Positions 34,764 through 43,762 of a DNA stretch of 64,000 nucleotides are shown here, piece by piece (position 1 is the stretch's first letter; each line of letters begins with the position of its first letter). Where the stretch lies: positions 62,001 to 126,000 of the forward strand of contig CAWFKS010000001.1 in the NCBI GenBank assembly GCA_963816435.1, read 5' to 3'. Origin of the DNA: CAWFKS01 sp963816435 (GTDB lineage Bacteria; Pseudomonadota; Alphaproteobacteria; Rhizobiales; Rhizobiaceae). The notes under the pieces are model-generated. The model worked only from the letters and a program-made list of their open reading frames with translations, was not told the origin of the DNA and did not search any database. The position numbers and the translations under genes were made by a program.

Positions 34764-35603
34764 ATGAAGAAGATAGCACTTTCCCTCACGGTCCTTGCCG
34801 CCTCCGGCGCCTATGTGTTGATGCAGCCGACCGGTGGCGTGGACGGCGACCCGCTGGCAGCGCCGCTGCCCGAGGCAGCCGCCGCCCCGCTCCCCTTGTC
34901 GCCGCAGATCTCCGATGGCAGTGACGCCAAGCCGGCTGCGCCCAAGTCTGAACCTGCCGTAGATCGTGTCGACACGAGGCGGCCGCGTACCTCGAACGAG
35001 ACCACGGCGGCAATAACTCCGCCGCAACCGTCGATGTCCGAGCAGCCGTCCGCCGCAAGGCCTGCCCAGGCGGCGCCATCGACCAAAAATGTTCTCGATC
35101 GGATTTCGCCGCCCCCCTCGGCGAACGTGCCGGTGGCGACGCCGCAGCCGCCGACACCGGCTCCGGCAGCCGCAACGCAGGAGGCAACCGCCAGCGCGCT
35201 GCCGGAGCCACAGTTTCCGCCGTTGCCGCGCTCGGCCGTGCCGGTGCCGCAACCGCGGCCGGCCTATTCGCGGCCGCCGGTGCGACTTGTCCAGTACAGC
35301 AGCGCCACCCAGGCAGGCACCTACCGGGACGGCACCTATGACGGACCGGCGGCCGACGCCTACTACGGCATCGTCCAGATCCAGGCGGTGGTGAAGAACG
35401 GGCGCCTGACGGAATTGGGCCTGCTGCAGTGGCCGAACGACCGCCAGACATCGGTGCGCATCAACCGACAGGCCCTGCCGATGCTGCGCGACGAGGCGAT
35501 CCGGGCCCAGAGCGCCAATGTCGACATCATCTCCGGCGCCACGTTGACGAGCCGGGCGTTCATACGCTCGCTCGGCGGCGCGCTTCGCCAGGCTGGCCAG
35601 TAG
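34764..35603 (+). CDS. periplasmic FMN-binding (flavin-transfer) domain protein
   Basis: A 279-residue exported protein: short N-terminal hydrophobic segment (4-20), a Pro/Ala-rich linker of about 150 residues, and a C-terminal FMN-binding domain (about 183-277). The flavinylation motif SGAT is at 257-260, where Thr260 should receive FMN by a phosphoester bond from ApbE. The linker could span the periplasm. It is 10 bases ahead of apbE and shares an operon with it and the RnfD-reductase fusion. Together these resemble the flavin-based extracytosolic electron transfer modules described in other bacteria. Confidence 0.92.
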   Translation: MKKIALSLTVLAASGAYVLMQPTGGVDGDPLAAPLPEAAAAPLPLSPQISDGSDAKPAAPKSEPAVDRVDTRRPRTSNETTAAITPPQPSMSEQPSAARPAQAAPSTKNVLDRISPPPSANVPVATPQPPTPAPAAATQEATASALPEPQFPPLPRSAVPVPQPRPAYSRPPVRLVQYSSATQAGTYRDGTYDGPAADAYYGIVQIQAVVKNGRLTELGLLQWPNDRQTSVRINRQALPMLRDEAIRAQSANVDIISGATLTSRAFIRSLGGALRQAGQ

Positions 35604-35613
35604 GATACCGCCG

Positions 35614-36356
35614 ATGCGCGAGACCCGGCTCATCATGGGAATGCCGATCACCGTAGAGGTCGGCGGCGGAGGCTCGCGCGAGCTGATCGAGGCGGTGTTC
35701 GCGTTCTTCCGATCGGTCGACCGGCGCTTCAGCCCGTTCCGCGACGACAGCGAGGTCGTCTTTCATCAATGCGGGCGCACTCGCCGAGGCCGACTACAGC
35801 CCGGAGATGATCGAAGTGCTCGCGCTCGCCGAGACTGACGCACGCCCAGACGGACGGCTTCTTCGACATCAAAAAACCTTCCGGCGGCATCGATCCGTCG
35901 GGTATCGTCAAGGGTTGGGCGATACGCCGGGCCGCCGAGATGGTCCGGGAAGCCGGGGTGTGCGATTTCTTCATCGACGCCGGTGGCGACATCCAGTCCG
36001 GCGGCAGCAATGCCGAGCGAAACGATTGGCGCGTCGGCATCCGCCATCCTTTTCGCGGCGACCAGATCGTCAAGGTCGTCTATCCGCGCGGAAGAGGCAT
36101 CGCCACGTCCGGAAGCTATGCGCGAGGCGCCCACATCTACAACCCTTACGCTCCCGATCGGCAAAGCGAGATCGTGAGCCTGACGGTGATCGGCGACGAC
36201 GTGCTGGAGGCCGACCGGTTCGCCACCGCCGCCTTCGCGATGGGCCGCGACGGCATCTATTTCGTGGAGGAGACGCCGGGGCTCGAGGGCTACCTCATCG
36301 ACGCCGGCGGACGCGCCACGATGACGACGGGCTTCGAGGAGTGCTGCGCGCCATGA
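35614..36356 (+). pseudogene. apbE: ApbE flavin transferase, interrupted by two +1 frameshifts
   Basis: FAD:protein FMN transferase of the short type. The start gives MRETRLIMGMPITVEVGGGG, the family MG-M-P start; the frame is lost near 35760 after SEVVF and again near 35842 after LALAE. Deleting one base at each point restores a 246-residue protein with TDGFFDIKKPSGGIDPSG, GWAIRRAAEMV, FFIDAGGDIQSGG and IATSGSYARGAHIYNP, all family motifs, including the conserved substrate-binding segments. It would attach FMN to the preceding protein. The stop overlaps the next start (ATGA). Two independent single-base insertions suggest assembly error at least as much as decay. Confidence 0.85.
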
Positions 36357-37862
36357 CGGCCATCGACCGATTTCTCGACCGGTTCACCATGTACCGGCTG
36401 GTGCTCTACTACCTGGCCGCGCTTTCGGGCACGGCATTCCTGCTCGCGCTCGCCGGCGTGCTGCCGCAGGACCCAGCCTCCATGACCTTCACCGTGGTGG
36501 TGATCTTCGCCACCTGCTGGGCGACGAACTGGCTGTTTGCCCGGATCTACGGCGTGCCGGCGAACAACGAATCCGTGCCGATAACCACGCTGATCCTGTT
36601 CCTGATCATGGACCCGGCGACCACGGCCGATGCCGCGGCGCTCGGTGCAGTGATCTTCGCCTCGGTCTGGGCCATGGCCTCGAAGTTCGTGTTCGCCATC
36701 GGCCGGAAGCATCTCTTCAATCCCGCCGCCTTCGGCGTCGCCGCCGCGGCACTGCTGCTGCACCAGCCGGCGACATGGTGGGTCGGCGGCAATCTCGCCC
36801 TGGTGCCGGTGGTGCTGGTCGGCGGTCTGCTTCTCCTTCGCAAGCTGCGCCGCTTCGAGATGGTGGCGGTGTTCATGCTCGCCGCGCTGGCGACGTCGCT
36901 GCTGCCGGCCGATCCCGCCAGTTACGGCATGATCCTGACGCAGACGTTCCGTTCGTCGCCGATCCTGTTCTTCGCCTTCGTCATGCTCACCGAGCCGCTG
37001 ACGGCGCCGACGACGCGCCTTGCGCGGCTCGTGTTCGCGGTGATCGTCGGCTTCCTGTTCGCGCCCGACATCCATGTCGGCACGCTTCTACCTGACGCCC
37101 GAACTCGCCCTTCTCGCCGGCAATCTGTTCGCCTGGGCTGTGAACCCGAAGGGACATTTCGTGCTGACGCTGGAGGCAATCGAGCGCACCGCCGCCGATA
37201 CCTACGACTTCATCTTCAGCTCATCGCACCGGATGGCTTTCCAGGCGGGACAGTATCTGGAGTGGACGCTCGGGCTGCCCAACGCCGACAATCGCGGGAA
37301 CCGGCGCTACTTCACCGTGGCGTCCTCGCCCACCGAGGAGACGGTCCGGCTGGGCGTCAAGTTCTACCGCGAGTCGAGCGCTTTCAAGCGGCGGCTGGCA
37401 TCTCTGCGGCCGGGCTCGACGATCCATGCCTCGCAGATCGCCGGTGACTTCACGCTGCCGTCGCGGCGTGATGCAAAGCTGGCATTCCTGGCCGGCGGCA
37501 TCGGCGTCACGCCTTTCCGCAGCATGCTTCAATACCTGATCGACCACGACGAAGCGCGACCGATCGTCATGCTCTACGGAGCCGAAACGCCCGACGATAT
37601 CGCCTATGGTGACGTGCTGGCCGAGGCGCGCGACAGGCTCGGGGTCAGGACGGTCCATGCGGTGGCGAGCAACCCGCGGCCAGGCGACTATCCCGGCTAC
37701 ATCGACGAGAAGCTGGTGCGCCGAGCCATTCCGGATTTCGCCGAGCGTATCTTCTACATCTCGGGTCCGCAGGCGATGGTGAAGGCGTTGCGCGACATGC
37801 TGCGCGGCATGGGCGTTGCGCGTTCGCGCATCAAGGTCGACTATTTTCCGGGCTTTTCGTGA
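36353..37862 (+). pseudogene. RnfD/NqrB-like membrane protein fused to FAD/NAD reductase, with a +1 frameshift
   Basis: The first frame gives about 240 residues of an integral membrane protein with seven or so helices, reading GRKHLFNPAAFGVAAAALLL and LFFAFVMLTEPLTAPTTRL, like RnfD/NqrB. At about 37082, after FAPDIHVG, the frame slips. The next frame continues RFYLTPELALLAGNLFAWAV, then a ferredoxin-NADP reductase-like domain: RRYFTVASSP (FAD), LAFLAGGIGVTPFRS (NAD), FYISGPQAMVKAL. Deleting one base restores a 502-residue fusion. No iron-sulfur motif. It could carry electrons from cytosolic NAD(P)H to the periplasmic FMN protein. Confidence 0.85.
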
Positions 37863-37864
37863 GG

Positions 37865-38112
37865 GCCGCGCCGTCGCGGGCAGTTCGCGAGGGCGACCTC
37901 GTCGGCCGTCTCGGCGGCGAGGAATTCGGCTTCTTCATGCCGGGAGCGAGCTGCGCCTCGGCCGCTGTGCATTGTCGGTGAGCGTGGGGTGCGCAACTTT
38001 CGACCATCCGCTCGGCTTTTCCGAGTTGTTCCGCATTGCCGACGAGCATCTCTACGAAGCCAAGCGCGGCGGGCGCAACAAGGTCGTGGTCGCGGATGCG
38101 GCTGTATCAGGC
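37865..38112 (+). pseudogene. decayed GGDEF-domain fragment
   Basis: Reading on after the reductase stop, VREGDLVGRLGGEEFGFFMP is unmistakably a GGDEF active-site region, but about 20-25 residues that should follow are missing. The end of the domain appears in another frame as CALSVSVGCATF, then FRIADEHLYEAKRGGRNKVV. The first half of the domain is absent. Both an internal deletion and a frame change occurred, so this is true decay, unlike the single-base cases. It begins three bases after the stop of the fusion gene and may be what remains of a former downstream gene. Confidence 0.8.
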
Positions 38113-38164
38113 AGGCGCAGGAACACGCCGCGCCGGCACTCTATCAGTAAGCGGCCGATCCGAC

Positions 38165-39047
38165 CTACCTGGTCGGCACCGGCGTCTCGCCGCGATAGTC
38201 GTAGAAGCCCCGGCCGGCCTTGCGGCCGAGCCAGCCGGCCTCGACATATTTCACCAGCAGCGGGCAGGGCCGGTATTTGGAATCCGCCAGCCCGTCGTAG
38301 AGCACCTGCATGATCGACAGGCAGGTGTCGAGACCGATGAAGTCGGCGAGTTGCAGCGGGCCCATCGGGTGGTTGGCGCCGAGCCGCATCGCCGTGTCGA
38401 TCGCCTCGACGGAGCCGACGCCCTCGTAGAGCGTGTAGATCGCCTCGTTGATCATCGGCAGAAGGATGCGGTTGACGATGAAGGCCGGAAAGTCCTCCGC
38501 CACCGTGACCGTCTTGTCGAGGCTGGTGACGAATTCCCGGGCCGCCACGAAGGTCTCGTCCTCGGTGGCGATGCCGCGCACCAGTTCGACGAGCTTCATC
38601 ACCGGCACGGGGTTCATGAAATGGATGCCGATGAAGCGCTCGGGCCGGTCGGTCTGTGCGGCAAGGCGTGTGATGGAAATGGACGACGTGTTGGTGGCGA
38701 CCATCGCCTCGGGATTGAGGACCGGGCAGAGCTGCGCAAAGATCTTGCGCTTGATCGTCTCGTCCTCGGTCGCGGCCTCCAGCGCCAGGTCGACGCCGGC
38801 GAGGTCGGAAATCTCGACTGCCGGCGCAATGCGGTCCATGCGCCGCCTTGCGTTCTGCGTCGCTGATCTTGCCCGAGCTGACCTGGCGGGCGAGGTTGCC
38901 GCTGATGGTGGCGATGCCGGTCTCGATCCGCTCGCCCGAGATGTCGTAGAGCAGCACATTGTAGCCCGCCAGCGCCGCGACATGGGCGATGCCGCCGCCC
39001 ATCTGGCCTGCGCCGATGATGCCGACCGTTGCGATCCTGCCCGTCAT
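38165..39047 (-). pseudogene. hbdA: 3-hydroxybutyryl-CoA dehydrogenase, with a +1 frameshift
   Basis: The start reads MTGRIATVGIIGAGQMGGGIAH, an NAD-binding Rossmann loop. At about 38842, after SDAERKAA, one extra base shifts the frame; the rest continues as MDRIAPAVEISDLAGVDLAL and ATNTSSISITRLAA. FIGIHFMNPVPVMKLVEL follows, then the C-terminal domain GPLQLADFIGLDTC to the stop at 38165. Deleting one base yields 293 residues, the normal length. It would oxidise 3-hydroxybutyryl-CoA to acetoacetyl-CoA. It follows etfBA on the same strand, an expected neighbourhood, with a hairpin between. Confidence 0.88.
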
Positions 39048-39110
39048 GACCGATCCCGTCATTGTTCTTGCGGCGCCGTCTCGGCGCCGTTTTGTTGCGC
39101 TGCAAAGTAA

Positions 39111-39143
39111 ATGGCCGGAGTGGCTTTCGTCCACCCCGGCCAT
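39111..39143 (-). terminator. hairpin after etfA, possible terminator or attenuator
   Basis: ATGGCCGG (39111-39118) with CCGGCCAT (39136-39143), plus inner GTGG/CCAC, makes a 13-pair stem with one mismatch. On the minus strand it follows the etfA stop by 29 bases and is followed by TTACTTTG, a weak U-tract. It could reduce read-through from etfBA to hbdA. A second hairpin (39071-39089, GGCGCCGtcTCGGCGCC type) lies nearer hbdA. Confidence 0.4.
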
Positions 39144-39172
39144 CGCAGTCTATTACGCTTGGCTGATAGGCG

Positions 39173-40102
39173 TCAAAGCGCCTTTTCGAGCTCCGGCAGC
39201 GCCTCGAAGAGATCGGCGACGAGGCCGTAATCGGCAACCTGGAAGATCGGCGCTTCCTCGTCCTTGTTGATCGCCACGATGACCTTGGAGTCCTTCATGC
39301 CGGCCAGGTGCTGGATGGCGCCGGAGATGCCGCAGGCGATGTAGAGGTCGGGCGCGACCACCTTGCCGGTCTGGCCGACCTGCCAGTCGTTCGGCGCGTA
39401 GCCGGCGTCGACCGCGGCGCGCGAGGCGCCGACGGCGGCGCCGAGCTTGTCGGCGACCGGCAGGATGACCTCCTGGAACTTCTCGGAGGAGCCGAGCGCG
39501 CGGCCGCCGGAGATGATGATCTTGGCGGAGGTGAGCTCGGGCCGGTCGCTCTCGGCGATGCGGTTTTCCACGAAGCTCGACACGCCCGGATCCTCGGCGG
39601 CGTCGATTGTCTCGACGGAAGCCGAGCCGCCTTCACCGGCCGCCTGGAAGGCGGAGGTGCGCACGGTGATGACCTTCTTGGCGTCGGTCGACTGCACCGT
39701 CTGGATGGCGTTGCCGGCATAGGTCGGCCGCTTGAACGTGTCGGCGGATTCGACCGCGATGATGTCGGAGACCTGCATCACGTCGAGGAGGGCGGCAACG
39801 CGCGGCATGACGTTCTTGCCCATCGTGGTGGCCGGCGCGATCAGCACGTCGTAGTCGCCGGCGAGCTTCACGACCGTGGCCGCGAGCGGTTCGGCGAGGC
39901 GCTCGGCGAGCGCGTCGGATTCCGCCAGCAGCACCTTGCGCACGCCCTCGAGCTTGGCGGCCGCGTCGGCGGCGGCCTTGGCGTCCTTGCCGGCGACGAG
40001 AATGTCGACGTCGCCGCCGATCTTGGCGGCGGCCGAAAGCGTCTTCGCCGTCTGGTCGGAGAGGGAGGCGTTGTCGTGTTCGGCAACGAGGAGAATGGCC
40101 AT
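39173..40102 (-). CDS. etfA: electron transfer flavoprotein alpha subunit
   Basis: A 309-residue FAD-binding subunit of ETF, which collects electrons from acyl-CoA dehydrogenases and passes them to ETF-quinone oxidoreductase. N-terminal domain MAILLVAEHDN to about 185; C-terminal FAD domain with SGGRALGSSEKF, the VGASRAAVDAGYAPNDWQVGQTG stretch and the family signature YIACGISGAIQHLAGM. Length typical. Downstream of etfB by 24 bases. Confidence 0.97.
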   Translation of the reverse strand: MAILLVAEHDNASLSDQTAKTLSAAAKIGGDVDILVAGKDAKAAADAAAKLEGVRKVLLAESDALAERLAEPLAATVVKLAGDYDVLIAPATTMGKNVMPRVAALLDVMQVSDIIAVESADTFKRPTYAGNAIQTVQSTDAKKVITVRTSAFQAAGEGGSASVETIDAAEDPGVSSFVENRIAESDRPELTSAKIIISGGRALGSSEKFQEVILPVADKLGAAVGASRAAVDAGYAPNDWQVGQTGKVVAPDLYIACGISGAIQHLAGMKDSKVIVAINKDEEAPIFQVADYGLVADLFEALPELEKAL

Positions 40103-40126
40103 GTCTTTATTCCTTTCCTTGCCCGA

Positions 40127-40876
40127 TCAGAGCACGCCGGCTTCGTTCTTGAGCTTGTCGACCAGTTCGGCGACGTCCTTGACCTTGACGCCGGCCTTGC
40201 GGCCCGCCGGCTCCTCGGTCTTCAGCACCTTGAGGCGCGGCTTGACCTCGACGCCGTAGTCGGAGGCGGCCTTCTCGTCGAGCGGCTTCTTCTTGGCCTT
40301 CATGATGTTGGGCAGCGATGCGTAGCGCGGCTGGTTGAGGCGCAGGTCGGTGGTGACGATCGCCGGCAGCTTGACGTCGATCACCTGCAGGCCGCCGTCG
40401 ACCTCGCGCGTCACCTTGGCCGAACCGTCGCCGAGTTCGACCTTGGAGGCGAACGTCGCCTGGCTCCAGCCGAGCAGGGCCGACAGCATCTGGCCAGTCT
40501 GGTTGGCGTCGTCGTCGATCGCCTGCTTGCCGAGGATCACCAGTTCGGGCTTCTCCTCGTCGACGATCCCCTTGAGGATCTTGGCGACGTCGAGCGGCTC
40601 GACCGTGCCTTCGACCTTGACCAGGATGCCGCGGTCAGCGCCCATGGCGAGTGCGGTGCGGATCGTCTCCTGCGCCTGCTGGACGCCGATCGACACGGCG
40701 ACGATCTCGTCGGCCTTGCCGGCCTCCTTCAGGCGGATCGCCTCCTCGACGGCGATCTCGTCGAACGGGTTCATCGCCATCTTGACGTTGGCAAGTTCGA
40801 CGCCGCTGCCATCCGCCTTGACGCGCGGCTTGACGTTGGCATCGATGACCCGTTTGACGGGCACGAGGATCTTCAT
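40127..40876 (-). CDS. etfB: electron transfer flavoprotein beta subunit
   Basis: A 249-residue AMP-binding subunit of ETF. MKILVPVKRVIDANVKPRV, the ADRGILVK strand and GKQAIDDDANQTGQMLS (dinucleotide region) and the C-terminal arm are all as expected. The ATG at 40876 follows AAAGGGA by about 9 bases; the longer frame upstream has no site. It is the first gene of etfBA, 228 bases after the rhomboid gene, so a promoter for etfBA probably lies in that gap. Confidence 0.97.
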   Translation of the reverse strand: MKILVPVKRVIDANVKPRVKADGSGVELANVKMAMNPFDEIAVEEAIRLKEAGKADEIVAVSIGVQQAQETIRTALAMGADRGILVKVEGTVEPLDVAKILKGIVDEEKPELVILGKQAIDDDANQTGQMLSALLGWSQATFASKVELGDGSAKVTREVDGGLQVIDVKLPAIVTTDLRLNQPRYASLPNIMKAKKKPLDEKAASDYGVEVKPRLKVLKTEEPAGRKAGVKVKDVAELVDKLKNEAGVL

Positions 40877-41104
40877 GGCGGACATCCCTTTCTGGTCGGG
40901 CCTTCCTGACGGGGCCGTTCTGGTGACTTCCGGCTGCGGGTGGTAGCGGCGCCGGCACCGCGTGACTTGCCGGAAACCGACATGCCTGCGGCGAAACGGA
41001 AAACAGTCGTGCACGGCACGCGGCAGACGCCGCCCGGGCGCGCGGAACCTAGTCAGCCCGTGTAAGGGCGTCAATACGCGCGCAAATCGTCAAACCGGTT
41101 GAAA

Positions 41105-41875
41105 TCACTGCCGGCCCCAGCGCGGTGCAGGTGCGGACGGCTGCGGGGCGACCGGGTGCGACTGCTCGGTTCGCACCGCTTTCGGCGTTACGATCTCGCG
41201 GTCGAAGAGCGGCACGCCGCGGCGGCGCATCAGCAGCACGAGGACGGCGCCGGCGATGACGCCGCCGACATGGGCTCCCCACGCCACCTCGTCGTCGAGA
41301 TGGGCGAACAGCATCACCACCTGGTAGCCGATCCACAGCGCCAGCGCGATCCAGGCAGGAATGCGCAGCGGGATGCGGCCGAAGGCGAGCACCCAGAGTT
41401 TCACCCGCGGATGGAGCAGGAGGTAGGCCGCGACAACTCCGGCGATGGCGCCGGAGGCGCCGATCAGCGGCGCAGGCGAGGCGGGCGCCAGGATGCCGTA
41501 GAAGAAGGCTCCGGCCGCGGCGCACAGCAGGTAGAAGACCAGGAACTTCACATGGCCCAGCGCATCCTCGACATTGTCGCCGAAGATCCAGAGGAAGATC
41601 ATGTTGCCGGCGATGTGCCAGAAGCCGCCGTGGAGGAAGGCATAGGTGACGTAGGTGGCCGTCTCCGGCACCAGCACGTATTGCGGCGGCAGGGTTTCGT
41701 GGTCCAGCGCGACCGCGGGAATGTAGCCGAGGCCGAGCACGGCCGCCTGGGAAGCTGCCTCGCTGGCCAGGCTGGTCACCAGGAAGACGACGACGTTGGC
41801 AGCGATCAGGCCGATCGTGACGTACTGGACCTTGATGTAGCGCAGGCTGTTGGCGTCGTGCAGCGGGATGAACAT
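41105..41875 (-). CDS. rhomboid-family intramembrane serine protease
   Basis: A 256-residue membrane protein with six or more helices. The catalytic dyad is Ser141 in the GASGAIAG motif and His202 in AHVGG; the HGGFWHIAGNM loop (82-92) with the conserved Asn is also present, so it should be active. It cleaves transmembrane substrates within the membrane; natural substrates are unknown. The start at ATG 41875 (MFIPLHDANS) was preferred over a longer frame. It follows the adenosyltransferase gene by 25 bases. Confidence 0.92.
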   Translation of the reverse strand: MFIPLHDANSLRYIKVQYVTIGLIAANVVVFLVTSLASEAASQAAVLGLGYIPAVALDHETLPPQYVLVPETATYVTYAFLHGGFWHIAGNMIFLWIFGDNVEDALGHVKFLVFYLLCAAAGAFFYGILAPASPAPLIGASGAIAGVVAAYLLLHPRVKLWVLAFGRIPLRIPAWIALALWIGYQVVMLFAHLDDEVAWGAHVGGVIAGAVLVLLMRRRGVPLFDREIVTPKAVRTEQSHPVAPQPSAPAPRWGRQ

Positions 41876-41900
41876 GCTCCCGGCCCCCCGTCGCGCCGAC

Positions 41901-42482
41901 CTATCTGTTTTCCCCCGCGACCCATAGCACGTCGGCTTCGCCGTTGTCATTGACGGCGCGCGCAGCGGCGAACAGCAGGTCGGAGACGCGGTTGATGTAT
42001 TTCAGCGCGTCCGGGCTCACCCTTTCGTCGGGCCTTGACGCGAGCTCCACGACCAGCCGCTCGGCGCGGCGGGCGACGGCGCGTGCAATATGCAGCGCGG
42101 CGGCGGCCGGCGTTCCGCCCGGCAGCACGAAGGAGCGCAGCGGCTTCATGTTCTTCGTCAGCCGGTCGATCTCTGCCTCGACGCGATCCACCTGGCCGGG
42201 CGTGATGCGCAGCGGCTCGTAGGGCAGTTCCTCGCCGGTATCGGGCGTGGCGAGATCGGCGCCGAAGTCGAACAAATCGTTCTGGACCCGCGCCAGCATG
42301 GCATCGATCTCGGCGTGAGCATGGGAGGTGTGCACGCGCGCCATGCCGATGCAGGAATTGGTTTCGTCGACGGTTCCGTAGGCCTCGATGCGCAGATCGT
42401 TCTTGGGCCGGCGCTCGCCGCTCGCCAGCGCGGTTGTGCCGTCGTCGCCGGTGCGCGTGTAGAGCTTGTTGAGGACGACCAT
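41901..42482 (-). CDS. cob(I)alamin adenosyltransferase, PduO type
   Basis: A 193-residue enzyme that transfers adenosyl from ATP to cob(I)alamin, making coenzyme B12. N-terminal YTRTGDDGTTAL binds ATP; EAYGTVDETNSCIG and the C-terminal RRAERLVVEL, DALKYINRVSDLLFAAARAVN are the four-helix bundle hallmarks. The location next to etfBA and the HIG1 gene is common in rhizobia. No cobalamin riboswitch is seen upstream. The HIG1 gene precedes it by 16 bases. Confidence 0.95.
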   Translation of the reverse strand: MVVLNKLYTRTGDDGTTALASGERRPKNDLRIEAYGTVDETNSCIGMARVHTSHAHAEIDAMLARVQNDLFDFGADLATPDTGEELPYEPLRITPGQVDRVEAEIDRLTKNMKPLRSFVLPGGTPAAAALHIARAVARRAERLVVELASRPDERVSPDALKYINRVSDLLFAAARAVNDNGEADVLWVAGENR

Positions 42483-42498
42483 CAGCGGACCTCCCGTC

Positions 42499-42696
42499 TC
42501 AGCCGTTCTTGCGCATGAAGTAGACGGTCAGCAGCACGAAGACGATGGCCACGAACTGCAGCAGCACGCGTGCCTGCATCAGCTTGTTGGAGGTGTTGCC
42601 GGAGCCGCCGCGCATCAGATTGATCAGCCCGCGGATCAGCACGAGCACAACCGCGACCATGACCAGGATGGCGAGGATGTTGAAGAGCGTGGCCAT
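42499..42696 (-). CDS. HIG1-domain twin-transmembrane protein
   Basis: A 65-residue inner-membrane protein with two helices (4-24 and 43-60) and a basic central loop, ending YFMRKNG. Pattern and place match HIG1-type proteins, short partners of cytochrome oxidase in alphaproteobacteria and mitochondria. The ATG follows GGACCCTCC's complement GGAGGG. First gene of a group HIG1-adenosyltransferase-rhomboid. Confidence 0.87.
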   Translation of the reverse strand: MATLFNILAILVMVAVVLVLIRGLINLMRGGSGNTSNKLMQARVLLQFVAIVFVLLTVYFMRKNG

Positions 42697-42910
42697 GGAG
42701 GGTCCTTCGTCGGTTCTTCGGCCGGCTGGCCGTCGGCAGCGGCAAACCCGCGCCTGAGGCCCCTGCGATGCCAGAAAGCGGTGGAGAAGTGAAGCCGGCA
42801 GAGGGTGCTTCAATGCCACACCGCGTCCGCATGTGCCGGTTTGCCTTGCCCAACTCCCGGAAACGCTTCACATATTCGCGCACGGCGTAACGACCGGAAG
42901 AGGAGGGCAG

Positions 42911-43762
42911 GTGCGCAGGTTCATCGCGGTGCGGCGCGTCTTGTGGGATGCCTTCGGCCATTTCGACGCCGACGACGGCTGGTCAATGGCCAGCCATCTG
43001 GCGATCACCGCGCTGATGGCGCTTTTCCCGTTCCTGATCTTCGCAACCGCTCTGGCCAGCTTCATCGGCGCCAAGGCCTTCGCCGATACCGCCGTCCACA
43101 TCGTCTTCGATACCTGGCCCGACCAGATCGCGGCGCCGATCGCGGAGGAAGTGAATTCCGTGCTGTCGGTGCAGCGCGGCGACTTCCTGACGTTCTCGGT
43201 GATCGTGGCGGCGGTATTCGCCTCGAACGGAATCGAGGCGCTCAGAACCTCGCTGAACCGCGCCTACCGGGTGACCGAGACGCGTTCGTTCTTCTACCGA
43301 CGCATCCAGAGCTTCGCCTTCGTGTTCATCGCCACGATCGGCTTCCTGGCGATCAGCCTGCTTCTGGTGCTGGCGCCGCTGATCGGCCGGCTCGCGGTTG
43401 CGCGCTTCGAGTGGATCGGCCCCTACATGGGCACGATCACGATCTGGCGCTACATCATCGCCTCGGCGGTGATCGTGCTCGGCCTGGTGGCGGTGCACAT
43501 CTGGTTGCCTGCGGGCAAGCGGCGGCTGCAGGACATTGCTCCCGGCATCCTGTTCACGCTGATCGCATGGGTCGCCGGATCGTCCATCTTTGCCGCCTAT
43601 ATCGACCGGTTCTCGTCCTACGTGACGACCTATGCCGGCCTGGCGTCGATCATGATCGCCGTCGTCTTCCTCTATATCATTTCGGCGATCTTCATTCTCG
43701 GCGGCGAGCTCAATGCCGCGATCCACCGCTATCTGGGCGCGCGCGCAAGGGTTCTCGACTGA
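42911..43762 (+). CDS. YihY/BrkB family membrane protein
   Basis: A 283-residue inner-membrane protein with six helices. Family features include FGHFDADDGWSMASHLAITA at the start, ALMALFPFLIF, the loop AEEVNSVLS, SNGIEALRTSLNRAY and the C-terminal YAGLASIMIAVVFLYI with GGELNAAI. The family was once thought to be RNase BN; the true role is unknown, perhaps a transporter. No ATG suits. A GTG at 42911, five bases after a strong AGGAGG, gives VRRFIAVRR and is taken as the start. The 3' end overlaps the convergent EamA gene by 34 bases. Confidence 0.9.
   Translation: MRRFIAVRRVLWDAFGHFDADDGWSMASHLAITALMALFPFLIFATALASFIGAKAFADTAVHIVFDTWPDQIAAPIAEEVNSVLSVQRGDFLTFSVIVAAVFASNGIEALRTSLNRAYRVTETRSFFYRRIQSFAFVFIATIGFLAISLLLVLAPLIGRLAVARFEWIGPYMGTITIWRYIIASAVIVLGLVAVHIWLPAGKRRLQDIAPGILFTLIAWVAGSSIFAAYIDRFSSYVTTYAGLASIMIAVVFLYIISAIFILGGELNAAIHRYLGARARVLD

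Noticed and set aside
35614..37862. Programmed ribosomal frameshifting in apbE and the RnfD fusion
   Set aside because: No slippery heptamer or following pseudoknot was seen, and three sites would be needed; the same kind of break occurs in unrelated genes.
42697..42910. Cobalamin riboswitch ahead of the adenosyltransferase group
   Set aside because: No B12-box-like sequence or extended fold could be recognised in this gap.
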